From the NCBI GenBank assembly GCA_016699615.1, contig CP064984.1:2080001-2144000 (forward strand): 64,000 bases of DNA, given 5' to 3'. Under the pieces are notes generated by a model. It searched no databases. It had not been told where the DNA came from and saw only the letters and a program-made list of their open reading frames with translations. This DNA comes from Sphingobacteriales bacterium. Lineage in GTDB: Bacteria; Bacteroidota; Bacteroidia; Chitinophagales; JADIYW01. This document shows, in pieces, positions 7,170 through 16,049 of this stretch (position 1 is the stretch's first letter; each line of letters begins with the position of its first letter). The position numbers and the translations under genes are program-made.

Positions 7170-7290
7170 CAAGGGTGGCAGATGCACAACGTGGTTTTTT
7201 GATGGTAGGATAAATATATATGTAAATTACTTCACTTGCAAACTTCGTTTGCAGTTCGTAACTTCGCAAATCCGCCGCACGTTAGCGGCA
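7161..7290 (+). repeat. attC-like site D
   Basis: Left core TGTGCATAAC (7161-7170) and right core GTTAGCGGCA (7281-7290). The left core is the perfect 10-bp reverse complement of GTTATGCACA at 6451-6460, the start of the same block. The arms pair imperfectly (GGGTGGCAGAT against ATCCGCCGCAC). The right half is the second copy of the 61-bp direct repeat. Confidence 0.65.
7224..7284 (+). repeat. 61-bp direct repeat, copy 2
   Basis: Identical to 6394-6454. The two copies flank the PIN/antitoxin pair, so homologous recombination between them would remove it. Bases immediately before the repeat differ (TGT here, GCA in copy 1), so the identity starts sharply. Confidence 0.9.
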
Positions 7291-7324
7291 AGCGTATTGA
7301 TCACTGTAATTTAAATAATCAACA

Positions 7325-7984
7325 ATGGAATTAATATATGATTTAGCTCTTGAAACAATTACTCCACCTCTATTTATGCTTCCATGGATTGGACAAAATT
7401 TCAGTAAAACCAAGGTGCTTTTTCTAGGCGAAAGTGAATATGACGATGGCACAGAATTTCATAAGAAATGGAAAAGAGAATGGATAACCAGCCAAAGAAT
7501 CACTCACATAAAAACTGATTCTAGACTCTTAAATAAAATTGATCAAACTATTTTAAGTAATAATTTTAGTGCGGAAAGTCAAAAAATATTATGGAGTTCT
7601 GTTGCATATACAAATTTAGTGCAAAGAGCAATGAACTGGCAAGAAAATAAAATTGACAAACCAACAGATGAAGATTTGATTGAAGGCTGGGAAACGATAT
7701 TAAAAGTTTTGCTTGTAATGAAACCGACAATGATTGTAAAATGGGGCATATTAGGTGATGGAGTTTTACGAGGGTTTATCCATAATAAAACCTTTAAAGA
7801 TTGGAAATTTGAAACAATAAATAATAATCGATTTTTATTGCTTAAACATAATTCCGGTTATTCTGCTCGCATATTATTTGTACATCATCCATCTTGGCGA
7901 TTTTTTAATGCAAATAAGGTAAGTGAAACGATTAACACAAAATTACCAGAATTAAATTTATTAATTACTCAAAGTATGAATTAA
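7325..7984 (+). CDS. Hypothetical protein, possibly uracil-DNA-glycosylase-like
   Basis: 219 residues, cytosolic. KVLFLGESEYDDG (near residue 30) resembles the strand-turn that opens uracil-DNA-glycosylase-like folds, and LFVHHPSWRFF (near 188) resembles their HPS active-site loop near the C-terminus. The middle has no clear motif. The gene occupies its own block between GTTAGCGGCA (7281) and TGCCGCTAAC (7999). The family call rests on two short motifs. Its role, DNA repair or defence, is unknown. Confidence 0.6.
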   Translation: MELIYDLALETITPPLFMLPWIGQNFSKTKVLFLGESEYDDGTEFHKKWKREWITSQRITHIKTDSRLLNKIDQTILSNNFSAESQKILWSSVAYTNLVQRAMNWQENKIDKPTDEDLIEGWETILKVLLVMKPTMIVKWGILGDGVLRGFIHNKTFKDWKFETINNNRFLLLKHNSGYSARILFVHHPSWRFFNANKVSETINTKLPELNLLITQSMN

Positions 7985-7998
7985 ATATGTATCACGCC

Positions 7999-8136
7999 TG
8001 CCGCTAACAAAAAATTTGTGTTATGGTTGGTAGAATTGGATAATATTCGTAATTTTATAAATTAACAGTTCGGTTGTAAGTTAAGTTTGTAGTTCTCACG
8101 CAACCACAACACAAATTTTCAACCGTTAGTAGGGCA
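7999..8136 (+). repeat. attC-like site E
   Basis: Left core TGCCGCTAAC (7999-8008), the perfect reverse complement of GTTAGCGGCA at 7281-7290. The right core is GTTAG (8125-8129), followed by TAGGGCA. The arms AAATTTGTGTTATGGTTG (8013-8029) and CAACCACAACACAAATTT (8101-8118) pair with a single bulged base. This is the cleanest of the five sites. Confidence 0.7.
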
Positions 8137-8154
8137 TTTTAAGACATACAACAT

Positions 8155-8823
8155 ATGAATAGAATTATTACAATTACAACATTCCTTCTCCTGACTTTTC
8201 AAGCATTTGGACAAGACTATAAATACGTCAATACCGAGACACTTAACATCAGAGAAGGTGCAGGCAAAAATAATAACGTTGTTGGACAAGTAAACAAGGG
8301 CGACAAGGTAACTGCACTTTCAGAAAGTGGCAGTTGGACGCAAATTGAAACTGAAACAGGTTTAAGCGGTTTTGTTGCAACAAAATATCTAAGTTCAACA
8401 GCAGACGAAACTAAAAGTAGTGAAAAAGAAGACAGAGAAGACAGTTCTTGGGTTAGTGTTTTGTTTATTTTTGGATTAATAGGATACGGACTATATAAAA
8501 TTAAGAACTTCTTTTCGGGGTTCTTTAGTGGCAGTTCTTCAAGTGGCTCATCACCAAGGGTTATTTCAAAAGAAACAATTCTGAGATGGTATCATTGTGG
8601 TGTTTGTGGAACATTAATTAAACAGAGTAAGACACCAACTAATACAAATCGTAGCTGTCTTAATAAAGATTATCACAAATGGAAAGATTTGGGAAAAGTG
8701 GGTAATATAAACTATCAATGTAAAAGATGTGGAACAGTTGTTCAAACTTCTACAACACCTACAAATAATACAAATTGGAGTTGCTTAGGCAATGATTATC
8801 ACAAATGGACCAAATTGTCTTAA
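8155..8823 (+). CDS. Secreted/membrane protein: bacterial SH3, one TM helix, two zinc-ribbon repeats
   Basis: 222 residues. Residues 1-19 are a signal peptide ending FQAFGQ. Residues 22-82 are a bacterial SH3 domain (LNIREGAGKNNNVVGQV, then GSWTQIE and GFVATKYLS). Residues 98-118 form a membrane helix (VLFIFGLIGYGLYKI). The C-terminus holds two tandem copies of about 36 residues, each with CGxCGT- or CKRCGT-type knuckles and a trailing C...DYHKW (residues 146-180 and 186-220). An SH3 outside and Cys knuckles after the helix would suit sensing across the membrane; this is inference. It is the last whole gene of the cassette region. Confidence 0.75.
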   Translation: MNRIITITTFLLLTFQAFGQDYKYVNTETLNIREGAGKNNNVVGQVNKGDKVTALSESGSWTQIETETGLSGFVATKYLSSTADETKSSEKEDREDSSWVSVLFIFGLIGYGLYKIKNFFSGFFSGSSSSGSSPRVISKETILRWYHCGVCGTLIKQSKTPTNTNRSCLNKDYHKWKDLGKVGNINYQCKRCGTVVQTSTTPTNNTNWSCLGNDYHKWTKLS

Positions 8824-8826
8824 TTC

Positions 8827-8928
8827 ATGAGACCAAATATTTTTGACATAGCAACCAAAGAACTTAACCAAGATGCTTTTATAACTTGGTTACTTAAATT
8901 TGCCGACAATAAATACAAAGCAACCTTC
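8827..8928 (+). pseudogene. 5' remnant of a PD-(D/E)XK nuclease-family gene
   Basis: About 33 codons (begin MRPNIFDIATKELNQDAFIT, then WLLKFAD) match the typical opening of PD-(D/E)XK nuclease superfamily proteins found in defence and accessory gene sets. After NKYKAT the sequence turns unrelated and the catalytic part is absent. The ATG lies 3 bp after the previous stop. The break marks the end of the accessory island. Confidence 0.5.
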
Positions 8929-9031
8929 GCCGTTGTTGGTGTTTTTCACCAACAACAAAAATTCGCACATTACAGGCGTTATTGCGTTAGCGTCACCTGC
9001 CAACAAACAACCTTACATTATTTATGTAATA
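8929..9031. other. Junction DNA at the island end
   Basis: No gene. It contains a perfect hairpin, GTTGTTGGTG (8932-8941) with CACCAACAAC (8947-8956), then GTTATTGCGTTAGCG at about 8979-8993, with GTTA words like the cassette ends. It may be a decayed terminal site. Confidence 0.4.
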
Positions 9032-9067
9032 AAAAAATACTCAGAGTATTAGTTATTAACTCTGAGT
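9032..9067 (-). terminator. Intrinsic terminator of the efflux operon
   Basis: ACTCAGAGT (9039-9047) and ACTCTGAGT (9059-9067) form a perfect 9-bp stem. On the minus strand it is followed by a T run (A7 at 9031-9037 on +). It lies 39 bp after the emrB-type stop codon. Confidence 0.75.
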
Positions 9068-9105
9068 GTCTTATTTTGTGGTTATAAAAGAAAATCAAAC
9101 AATTT

Positions 9106-10695
9106 TTAATGACCACCACCTTGTGCTGCTGGATCTACTTTATAATTTTTTGCCAACATTACCAAAGGCAATGATATAATAATCAAGATTACAAAATATC
9201 TAAAAATATCTATGTAAGATAGTATCATTGCTTCTCTTTGTACAGCCATGTTTAATGCAGCATAACTTTGTGTAACAACTTTACTCATATCTGAGCTTGC
9301 TGTTGATAATAATGCACCATAACCATTCAGTCGCTGAATTAATAATGGATTGTCTGGTGTAATGTGCAACATGATATCTGCTCTGTGTTGTGCAGAAAAA
9401 CGCTCTGTCATTGCACCAATTAGCGCCACACTCATTGAACCACCTAATTGTCTAATCATATTTGATAATCCAGATGCTTGTCCAATATCTTGACCAAATA
9501 GTCCACCCAAAGTAAGATTGGATAAAGGTACAAACAACAAACCTGTTCCAATTCCACGTATTAATAATGGCCAAAAGAAAGCTTCTTCTGGTGTTGATGT
9601 TGTAAGCAATTCAGATGACCAAAAAACAAAGCCTGCATTGATGGCAAAGCCTGCCATGATTAAAAATTTAGGTGGTACACCTTTAGTTAGCATTATACCA
9701 ATAAACGGCATACACAAGGCACTTGCAATGGCACCAGGTGTAAACATTAGACCAGATTGCATAGCAGTAAAGCCTAAATAGCCTTGAAAGTATATTGGGA
9801 ATACGAATACAGTACCAAATAAAATAAATCCTAATAAGAAATTTAGAAATGAACCTATGGCAACATTGCCTCTAATCATTACGGTTAAATCTACAATTGG
9901 GTTTTTAATAAATAATTCTCTAATCAAAAAACCAATAATACCTACAATGGCAACCATCGTAAATTTGATAATATAAGCTGATTCAAACCACTCTTCGCGT
10001 TCGCCTTGCTCTAAAACTAATTGTAATGAACCAACTCCAATAATTAATAAGATGATGCCTATATAATCTATACTTCCTTCTTGTTTTTCTTGATATGGAT
10101 TGTCTTTTATGTATCTTAATGTGAGTATAATAGCAATAATACCTATAGGTACATTTACATGGAAAATAACTGGCCAATCGAAATTATCTACTAAATATCC
10201 ACCTAAAACTGGACCAATTGTTGGCCCAACAATTACGCCTAATCCAAACATTGCCATTGCCATACCCATTTTTTCTGGTGGATATATTTCTTTTAGAATA
10301 GTTTGCGATGTTGCAAATAAGGCACCACCACCACCACCTTGTACAAAACGCCAAAATACCAATGTCCATATAGTAGAAGACTCACCACACATAAATGATG
10401 CAAATGTGAAGAGTGCTACAGAACCAGCAAAATAATATTTTCTACCAAACTGTGCAGAAAGCCAACCACTCATAGGTACTACAATAATATTGGCAATAGC
10501 ATACGCTGCTACTACCCAACTTACTTCACTCACAGTTGCACCAAGGCTACCCATTAAGTTGTTGGTTGCAACGTTGACAATTGTAGTGTCTAAGATTTCT
10601 AATAATGTGCAAACAACCACAGTAATTGTGATAATGATTCTTCTAAAACCATATTCTACTAAGCTGTTTTGTTCTAATGTTGCTGTTGTTGCCAT
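9106..10695 (-). CDS. DHA2-family (EmrB/QacA) MFS multidrug exporter
   Basis: 529 residues, about 14 hydrophobic helices. Family motifs: LDTTIVNVA in helix 1 (motif D1 type), GWLSAQFGRKYYF (motif A, near 76) and GLGVIVGPTIGPVLGGYLVD (motif C, near 152). It is the inner-membrane pump of a tripartite exporter using the proton gradient. It is encoded after the HlyD-type adaptor (22-bp gap) and the TolC-type channel, so the operon supplies a complete inner membrane-periplasm-outer membrane system. The substrate is unknown; drugs, detergents or fatty acids are typical of the family. Confidence 0.93.
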   Translation of the reverse strand: MATTATLEQNSLVEYGFRRIIITITVVVCTLLEILDTTIVNVATNNLMGSLGATVSEVSWVVAAYAIANIIVVPMSGWLSAQFGRKYYFAGSVALFTFASFMCGESSTIWTLVFWRFVQGGGGGALFATSQTILKEIYPPEKMGMAMAMFGLGVIVGPTIGPVLGGYLVDNFDWPVIFHVNVPIGIIAIILTLRYIKDNPYQEKQEGSIDYIGIILLIIGVGSLQLVLEQGEREEWFESAYIIKFTMVAIVGIIGFLIRELFIKNPIVDLTVMIRGNVAIGSFLNFLLGFILFGTVFVFPIYFQGYLGFTAMQSGLMFTPGAIASALCMPFIGIMLTKGVPPKFLIMAGFAINAGFVFWSSELLTTSTPEEAFFWPLLIRGIGTGLLFVPLSNLTLGGLFGQDIGQASGLSNMIRQLGGSMSVALIGAMTERFSAQHRADIMLHITPDNPLLIQRLNGYGALLSTASSDMSKVVTQSYAALNMAVQREAMILSYIDIFRYFVILIIISLPLVMLAKNYKVDPAAQGGGH

Positions 10696-10717
10696 GTTAA
10701 TGGTTTTATATAGTTGA

Positions 10718-11869
10718 TTATTTTACTTTTACAGCTACTGATACATTCATCCCTGCACGTAGTTGTACATTTTTATTTTGATTTTTATCTATGATGATTT
10801 TAACAGGAATACGTTGTACTACTTTTACAAAGTTTCCAGTTGAGTTATCAGCAGGAATTAATGAGAAAGTAGAGCCAGTAGCTGCTTGTATAGATTCTAC
10901 TTTTCCAACGATTTTTTCTTTAGGATAAGCATCTACCTTTACTTCTACTTCTTGTCCTGGTTGCATATTTGTAATTTGTGTTTCTTTGAAATTTGCGACT
11001 ACCCAAAGTGATGTTTCATCTACAATAGAGCAAACTGTTTGTCCTGGATTTAATAATTGACCAATTTGTACATTTTTTTTAGAAATATAACCATCATAAG
11101 GTGCAATAACATAAGCATATGATAGTTGTAATTTTGCAAAGTCTAAATCTGCTTGTCTTTGTTTAATGGCAACTTCAGCAACATTTACTTGTGTATTGAT
11201 GCCATTTACTTGTGCATTTGATGCTAGTGTTTGTTGTTGAGCAGATTTTAATTGTGCTTTGGCAACATTTACTTGTTTTTCTGCAATATCAACTTGTTTA
11301 TCTGCTGCATTTTTTTCTGTTAGTGCTTGGTCATATTGTTGTTGCGTAGCAGAGGTTTGAGAGAATAGTTGTTGAAAGCGTTTGTAATTTTCATTAGCAT
11401 TCCAAGCACGTACTTTGGCTGCTTCTACATTTGCTTGTGCTGTTGCAATATTTGCTTGTGCTGTTGCAATAGAAGTTGATGTTGCACTCGCAGCAGCATC
11501 AGCAGAACTTACATTGCTTTTTACAACAGATACATTTGCTTTTGCAGTTTCTAAAGCTATTTCTGCTTGTTCTACTCTAAGTTTTAGATCTCTGTCATCT
11601 AGTTTTATTAAAGTGTCTCCAGCTTTTACAATTTGATTGTCTTTAATAAATATTTCAGTTATATACCCAGACATTCTTGGTGCAATAGGTACAATGTTTG
11701 TTTGAAGTTGAGAGTTTTCTGTGTCTTCATTGTGCATTGAGTAGCTTATTTTTTTATAGCTAAACCATATAGCACCTATTACCAATAAGATTCCTACAAT
11801 AGAAAAAATTACTTTTTTACTTTTTTTATCTTCTACTGTTGCATTTGTTTGTTCTATATTATTTTCCAT
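10718..11869 (-). CDS. HlyD/EmrA-family periplasmic adaptor protein
   Basis: 383 residues: one N-terminal membrane helix (VIFSIVGILLVIGAIWFSY, near 20-38), a lipoyl half-motif (NQIVKAGDTLIKLDD, near 98), a long alanine/glutamine-rich coiled-coil hairpin (residues 105-245), the second lipoyl half (YAYVIAPYDGYISKK), then beta-barrel and membrane-proximal domains. It links the MFS pump to the outer-membrane channel. It is the third gene of the tetR-tolC-emrA-emrB operon. Confidence 0.93.
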   Translation of the reverse strand: MENNIEQTNATVEDKKSKKVIFSIVGILLVIGAIWFSYKKISYSMHNEDTENSQLQTNIVPIAPRMSGYITEIFIKDNQIVKAGDTLIKLDDRDLKLRVEQAEIALETAKANVSVVKSNVSSADAAASATSTSIATAQANIATAQANVEAAKVRAWNANENYKRFQQLFSQTSATQQQYDQALTEKNAADKQVDIAEKQVNVAKAQLKSAQQQTLASNAQVNGINTQVNVAEVAIKQRQADLDFAKLQLSYAYVIAPYDGYISKKNVQIGQLLNPGQTVCSIVDETSLWVVANFKETQITNMQPGQEVEVKVDAYPKEKIVGKVESIQAATGSTFSLIPADNSTGNFVKVVQRIPVKIIIDKNQNKNVQLRAGMNVSVAVKVK

Positions 11870-11920
11870 GTATATTAATTTAAAATTTGATTTGTTTAAT
11901 AATTGTATAGTTTGTTATTT

Positions 11921-13234
11921 TTATAATTGACCTAAGCTCTTTTGTAATTTATAGTTTGCAATGATAGCTTCAGCTTGTGCGTTTAATAAGTTTGTTTTTG
12001 CTTGTAATAAAAAGACATCAGCATCTAAAACATCAGTCAACAATGCTACTTGAGCATTAAATCTATTGTCTAATATTCTTTTATTTTCTGTTGCTTGGTC
12101 TATTGCTTTTTGTGCTAGTTCTATTTTTGCTTGAGCTACTTTTATGGCTTGCATATTTGTATTTACCTCAATAGAAATGTTGTCTTTTAATTGCTCTGTT
12201 AATATGGTAATTTGTGATTTTTGGTTTTTTGCATCATTCACAACTGAACGTGCAGTATATAATTGCATAATATTCCAACTTAAACTAATGCCAACATCCC
12301 AAGTTGCTTTGAATACAGATTTCGGAGGAAACATTCTTTGATTTGGATTGTTGTATTGTCCATTTGCTGATGCACTAATTGTTGGCATATATGCAGCTTT
12401 TGATGCTTTAATCATATAATCAGCAGATTTTGTACGATAATCTTGAGCTTTAAACTCAGGTCTATTGCCATATGCTATAGATTGCAATTGTAGAAATTTG
12501 TCTAATGTATTGTTTGTACTCTCAGGACTCTCGGTATTTATTTTTGTTTCAGGATCAAGTCCAAGTAAAATGTTTAAGTAAAAATTGATGGTTTCTATAT
12601 TACTAACTAAATTTACTTTTTCCACTTCAAAATTATTTTTCTGCAATTCAGCACGCATTACTTCATTGTTTAAGATGATGCCAGCATCTTTTAATTTTGA
12701 TAAGTCATATACACGCGACTGTGTTTGAATAATTGTAGAGTCTAATAAAACAACTCTTTGTTGCAATGCAAAAAGATTGTAGTAGTACTGAACAACTAAT
12801 AATTTTACATCATTTTTGTCTTTTAATGCATCAAAATCAGCAGCTATAGCTTGTTGGTCTAGTGCTTTCATCGTATTCCAGTTTTTCAAACCTTGAAAAA
12901 TTGGTTGTTTAATGCTTGCAACATTTGCAAATTGATTCGGAATATTAGTTTGAATATCAAAGCTACCAACACCTGGGACACTAATTGTAAATGGATCGAT
13001 GTTATCACTTAGTCTTGTGTACGCAGATGTGACACCAACCATTGGCATAATGGCAGCTTTAGTTTGTTCTTTCTTTATTTGTAAAGATTGTTTTTTTAAA
13101 CTGTCTAATTGCAGTTGTTTACTGTTTTGTACGGCCATATCCAATGCCTCTTGGATGGGTATTTTTCTGATTTCCTGTGCTTGAGTTGAAATATACATCC
13201 AACAGCATAATGTTATAAATAGTATTTGTTTCAT
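11921..13234 (-). CDS. TolC-family outer-membrane efflux channel
   Basis: 437 residues. Signal peptide ending STQAQE (residue ~20), then two repeated OMF halves rich in helical heptads (IPIQEALDMAVQNSKQLQLD at the start of repeat 1; RPEFKAQDYRTKSADYMIKA opening repeat 2; YNNPNQRMFPP in a strand/loop). It should form the trimeric outer-membrane tunnel for the adaptor and pump encoded downstream. It lies 5 bp after the TetR gene stop, so is clearly co-transcribed. Confidence 0.92.
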   Translation of the reverse strand: MKQILFITLCCWMYISTQAQEIRKIPIQEALDMAVQNSKQLQLDSLKKQSLQIKKEQTKAAIMPMVGVTSAYTRLSDNIDPFTISVPGVGSFDIQTNIPNQFANVASIKQPIFQGLKNWNTMKALDQQAIAADFDALKDKNDVKLLVVQYYYNLFALQQRVVLLDSTIIQTQSRVYDLSKLKDAGIILNNEVMRAELQKNNFEVEKVNLVSNIETINFYLNILLGLDPETKINTESPESTNNTLDKFLQLQSIAYGNRPEFKAQDYRTKSADYMIKASKAAYMPTISASANGQYNNPNQRMFPPKSVFKATWDVGISLSWNIMQLYTARSVVNDAKNQKSQITILTEQLKDNISIEVNTNMQAIKVAQAKIELAQKAIDQATENKRILDNRFNAQVALLTDVLDADVFLLQAKTNLLNAQAEAIIANYKLQKSLGQL

Positions 13235-13239
13235 AAAAA

Positions 13240-13863
13240 TTATTTTATACCTAGATAATTTGTTAATAGTTCTTTTAAATATTTTTTTAGTCTTAAGCTT
13301 GTTTTGTCATTATAAACATCATTTTCATCTTCTATCTTTAATACTTTACAAGCTATAGATCCTGAAGTAGTGTATATTTTTATCACACCAAGAATAGTCA
13401 TTACAGTAAGTTCTACATCTACCTTGTTGAATTCTTTGTTTTTAATGCCTTTGTGAATTACATCTGTAATTACACTAAAATTCTGATACAGTCGATTGGT
13501 GATTAATTCAGTCATTTCGGTACGTTGTCCCATCGCCATTTCTCTGAAAATGATATTTTGATAGTGTCTTCTTTCAAAGAATTTATTGATAAACAAATCA
13601 ACAATTGCGAATAACTTATCAGCATATTTTTTATGTTGTTCAATGTGATGTAGAATTAACTCTGAAGATATTAACTTGCGAATTACAACTTCTTCGTACA
13701 ATTTTTCTTTTGAGCCAAAGTAGTAAGAAACCATTGCAATATTAATATTTGCTGCTTTTGATATTTCACGTACGCTGATAGCTTCAAAACCATTTTCGGC
13801 AAACAGTTGTTCTGCAACATCTAAGATTTCTTCTCTCTTGTCATTAGTTTTATTTTCTTTCAT
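13240..13863 (-). CDS. TetR-family transcriptional repressor of the efflux operon
   Basis: 207 residues. N-terminal HTH of the TetR type: REEILDVAEQLFAENGFEAI, then SVREISKAANINIAMVSYYF (recognition helix and the YYxFGSKE signature, residues 10-55). The C-terminal ligand-binding domain is helical. It is the first gene of the operon, and two copies of a palindromic word sit in its promoter, so it very probably represses itself and the efflux genes until a substrate binds. Confidence 0.9.
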   Translation of the reverse strand: MKENKTNDKREEILDVAEQLFAENGFEAISVREISKAANINIAMVSYYFGSKEKLYEEVVIRKLISSELILHHIEQHKKYADKLFAIVDLFINKFFERRHYQNIIFREMAMGQRTEMTELITNRLYQNFSVITDVIHKGIKNKEFNKVDVELTVMTILGVIKIYTTSGSIACKVLKIEDENDVYNDKTSLRLKKYLKELLTNYLGIK

Positions 13864-13865
13864 TT

Positions 13866-13928
13866 TTAATTAAACGTTTGTTTAAAAACCCGATGCAAAT
13901 TTAATTAAACGTTTGTTTAATTTGCAAA
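13866..13928 (-). promoter_or_regulatory. Efflux operon promoter with two TetR operator copies
   Basis: TTAATTAAACGTTTGTTTAA occurs twice, at 13866-13885 and 13901-13920, exactly 35 bp apart. Each contains the palindrome TTAAAC-N4-GTTTAA. On the minus strand TAAATTTG (13896-13903) fits the -7 consensus TAnnTTTG, and TTTG (13925-13928) lies 21 bp upstream as the -33. One operator thus fills the promoter spacer and the other covers the transcript start and leader, right up to the ATG. Confidence 0.75.
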
Positions 13929-14141
13929 TTAATTTTATGTTAAGTTCAAATAATTGATTGACATCAAGAATAGGGACAAATTTAAGTTGAATGATTTGGT
14001 ATAAGTAATGGTGTGTATTAATCATTTTATCCCAAAATCTAAAGACAATGCATAGCTCAATATACATTAGCCCAAAACAATTTCTTAAAGATTTAATTTA
14101 GTATTCAAATACATACAATAGGAATAACTTATTTTTGCACC

Positions 14142-16049
14142 ATGTTACAAGCAGCAAATTTATCCATCATATTCGGAAGTCGAATTTTATTTGATAATGT
14201 TACATTTACGATACAGCCACGCGATAGGATTGGTTTAGTAGGTAGAAATGGCGTTGGCAAATCTACATTATTAAAAACTATCAATGGAGAAATTTCAGCA
14301 CAAGAAGGAAGTATATCAAAGCCAGGTGGCTATACCATCGGATTTTTAAAGCAAGAAATAAGAGCACAAAATGAACCAACAGTTTGGCTTGAGGCACAAA
14401 CTGCATTCAAAGACATTAATATTCTTCAAGAAAAATTAGATAAAATACAACATCAGTTAGAAACAAGAACTGACTATGATACCGACGATTATATGAATCT
14501 TTCTCAAGAATTCTGTGATATTAATGATAGATTAGTTCATTTAGATATTGATGACAAGGATAAAAAAACAGAACTTGTTTTGCTAGGTCTTGGTTATAAA
14601 AGAGAAGATTTTGATAAAGCACCAGCAACATTTTCAGGTGGATGGGCAATGCGTTTAGAATTAGCTAAACTATTGTTGCAAAATCCAGATTTACTCATGC
14701 TCGATGAGCCAACCAATCACTTAGATATAGAATCAATTATTTGGTTGGAAGATTTTTTCCAGAAGTACGAAGGTGCAATTATTTTAGTATCGCACGACAA
14801 AACTTTTTTGGATAATGTATGTAATAAAACTATAGAGTTGGAATTGGGAAAAATGTATGAGTACAAAGCCAATTATTCTAAATACTTAATTCTAAAAGAG
14901 GAGAGAAGAGAAAAACAATTGCAAACATTTAAAAACCAGCAAGACCAAATAAAGCAAATAGAACGCAATATCGAAAGGTTTAAAGCTAAAGCAAGTAAGG
15001 CAACAATGGCACAAAGTTTAGTAAAAAAGCTAGACAAAATGGAAGTTGTAGAAGTAGAACAAGAAGATACAAGAGCTATGCGTTTTCAATTTCCAATGGG
15101 ATAACAAAGTGGAAAAATTGTAGTATTGGCAAAAAACTTAGCTAAATCTTATGGTGAAAAAAGTGTTTTCCATGATGTAAATATTGAAATTGAACGTGGC
15201 GATAAAGTTGCGTTTATTGGAAAAAATGGAATGGGAAAAACGACTATGGCAAAAATAATTGCTAAAGAAATTGAATACAATAGTGGAGAACTAACCATTG
15301 GACACAATGTAAAAAATGCATTTTTTGCACAGCACCATGCAGAGCAATTGCCAAAGGAATTGACCATTTTGCAATACATGGAAGATACGGCACCTAATGA
15401 AATTAGAGGACAAGTAAGAAATATTTTAGGTGCATTTATGTTTACTGGCGATGATGCTACAAAAAAGATTTCTGTATTAAGTGGAGGAGAAAGAGCAAGA
15501 GTTTGTTTGGCAAATTTATTATTGAACCCAAGTAATGTTCTGATTTTGGATGAGCCAACCAATCACTTAGATTTAAAAGCAAAAGATGTATTGAAAGAAG
15601 CCATTGCAAAATATCCAGGAACAGTAATTGTTGTTTCGCATGATAGAGATTTCTTAATTGGAATGACGAACAAAGTTTTTGAATTTAATGATGGTGTTGT
15701 AAAAGAATTTGTGGGTGATGTGAATGATTTCTTTGAAGAACGCAGATTAGCAAACTTTAGAGAAGTGGAAATGAATGCACCAACTACAACTGAAAGTGCG
15801 CAGAAGAAAGAAAGCTCAACTCCAAAATCTCAAAATTCAAACTCAAATCAAGACAAACAATTAAAGAATAAAATTTCCAAAATTGAATCAGATATAGCAG
15901 TAGTAGAATTAGAAATTTCTGAGATAGAAGCAAAAATATCATTATTGTCTGAGCAAGGAAAATATGATAACACTTTAATTCATGATTTAGGATTGAAAAA
16001 ATCTAAATTAGAAGAATTAATGCAAGATTGGGAAAGCTTACAAGTTTAG
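14142..16049 (+). pseudogene. ABC-F family ATP-binding protein, interrupted by one in-frame stop
   Basis: One 635-codon frame with two ABC domains: Walker A GRNGVGKST, signature FSGGWAMRLE, Walker B LLMLDEPTNHLD; then Walker A GKNGMGKTT, signature LSGGERARV, Walker B VLILDEPTNHLD, and a C-terminal coiled coil (residues 580-635). ABC-F proteins act on ribosomes or have related soluble roles and lack membrane domains. TAA at 15102-15104 (codon 321) cuts the frame just after the inter-domain linker, and coding resumes in the same frame (QSGKIVVLAKNLAKSYG). A single base change would restore it. TTG at 15126 could start the second half, but without the first half it would be unusual. Confidence 0.85.

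Noticed and set aside
1..9060. CRISPR array or prophage as explanation of the repeats
   Set aside because: Repeats are few, palindromic, unequal in sequence and separated by whole genes; no phage structural genes are present.
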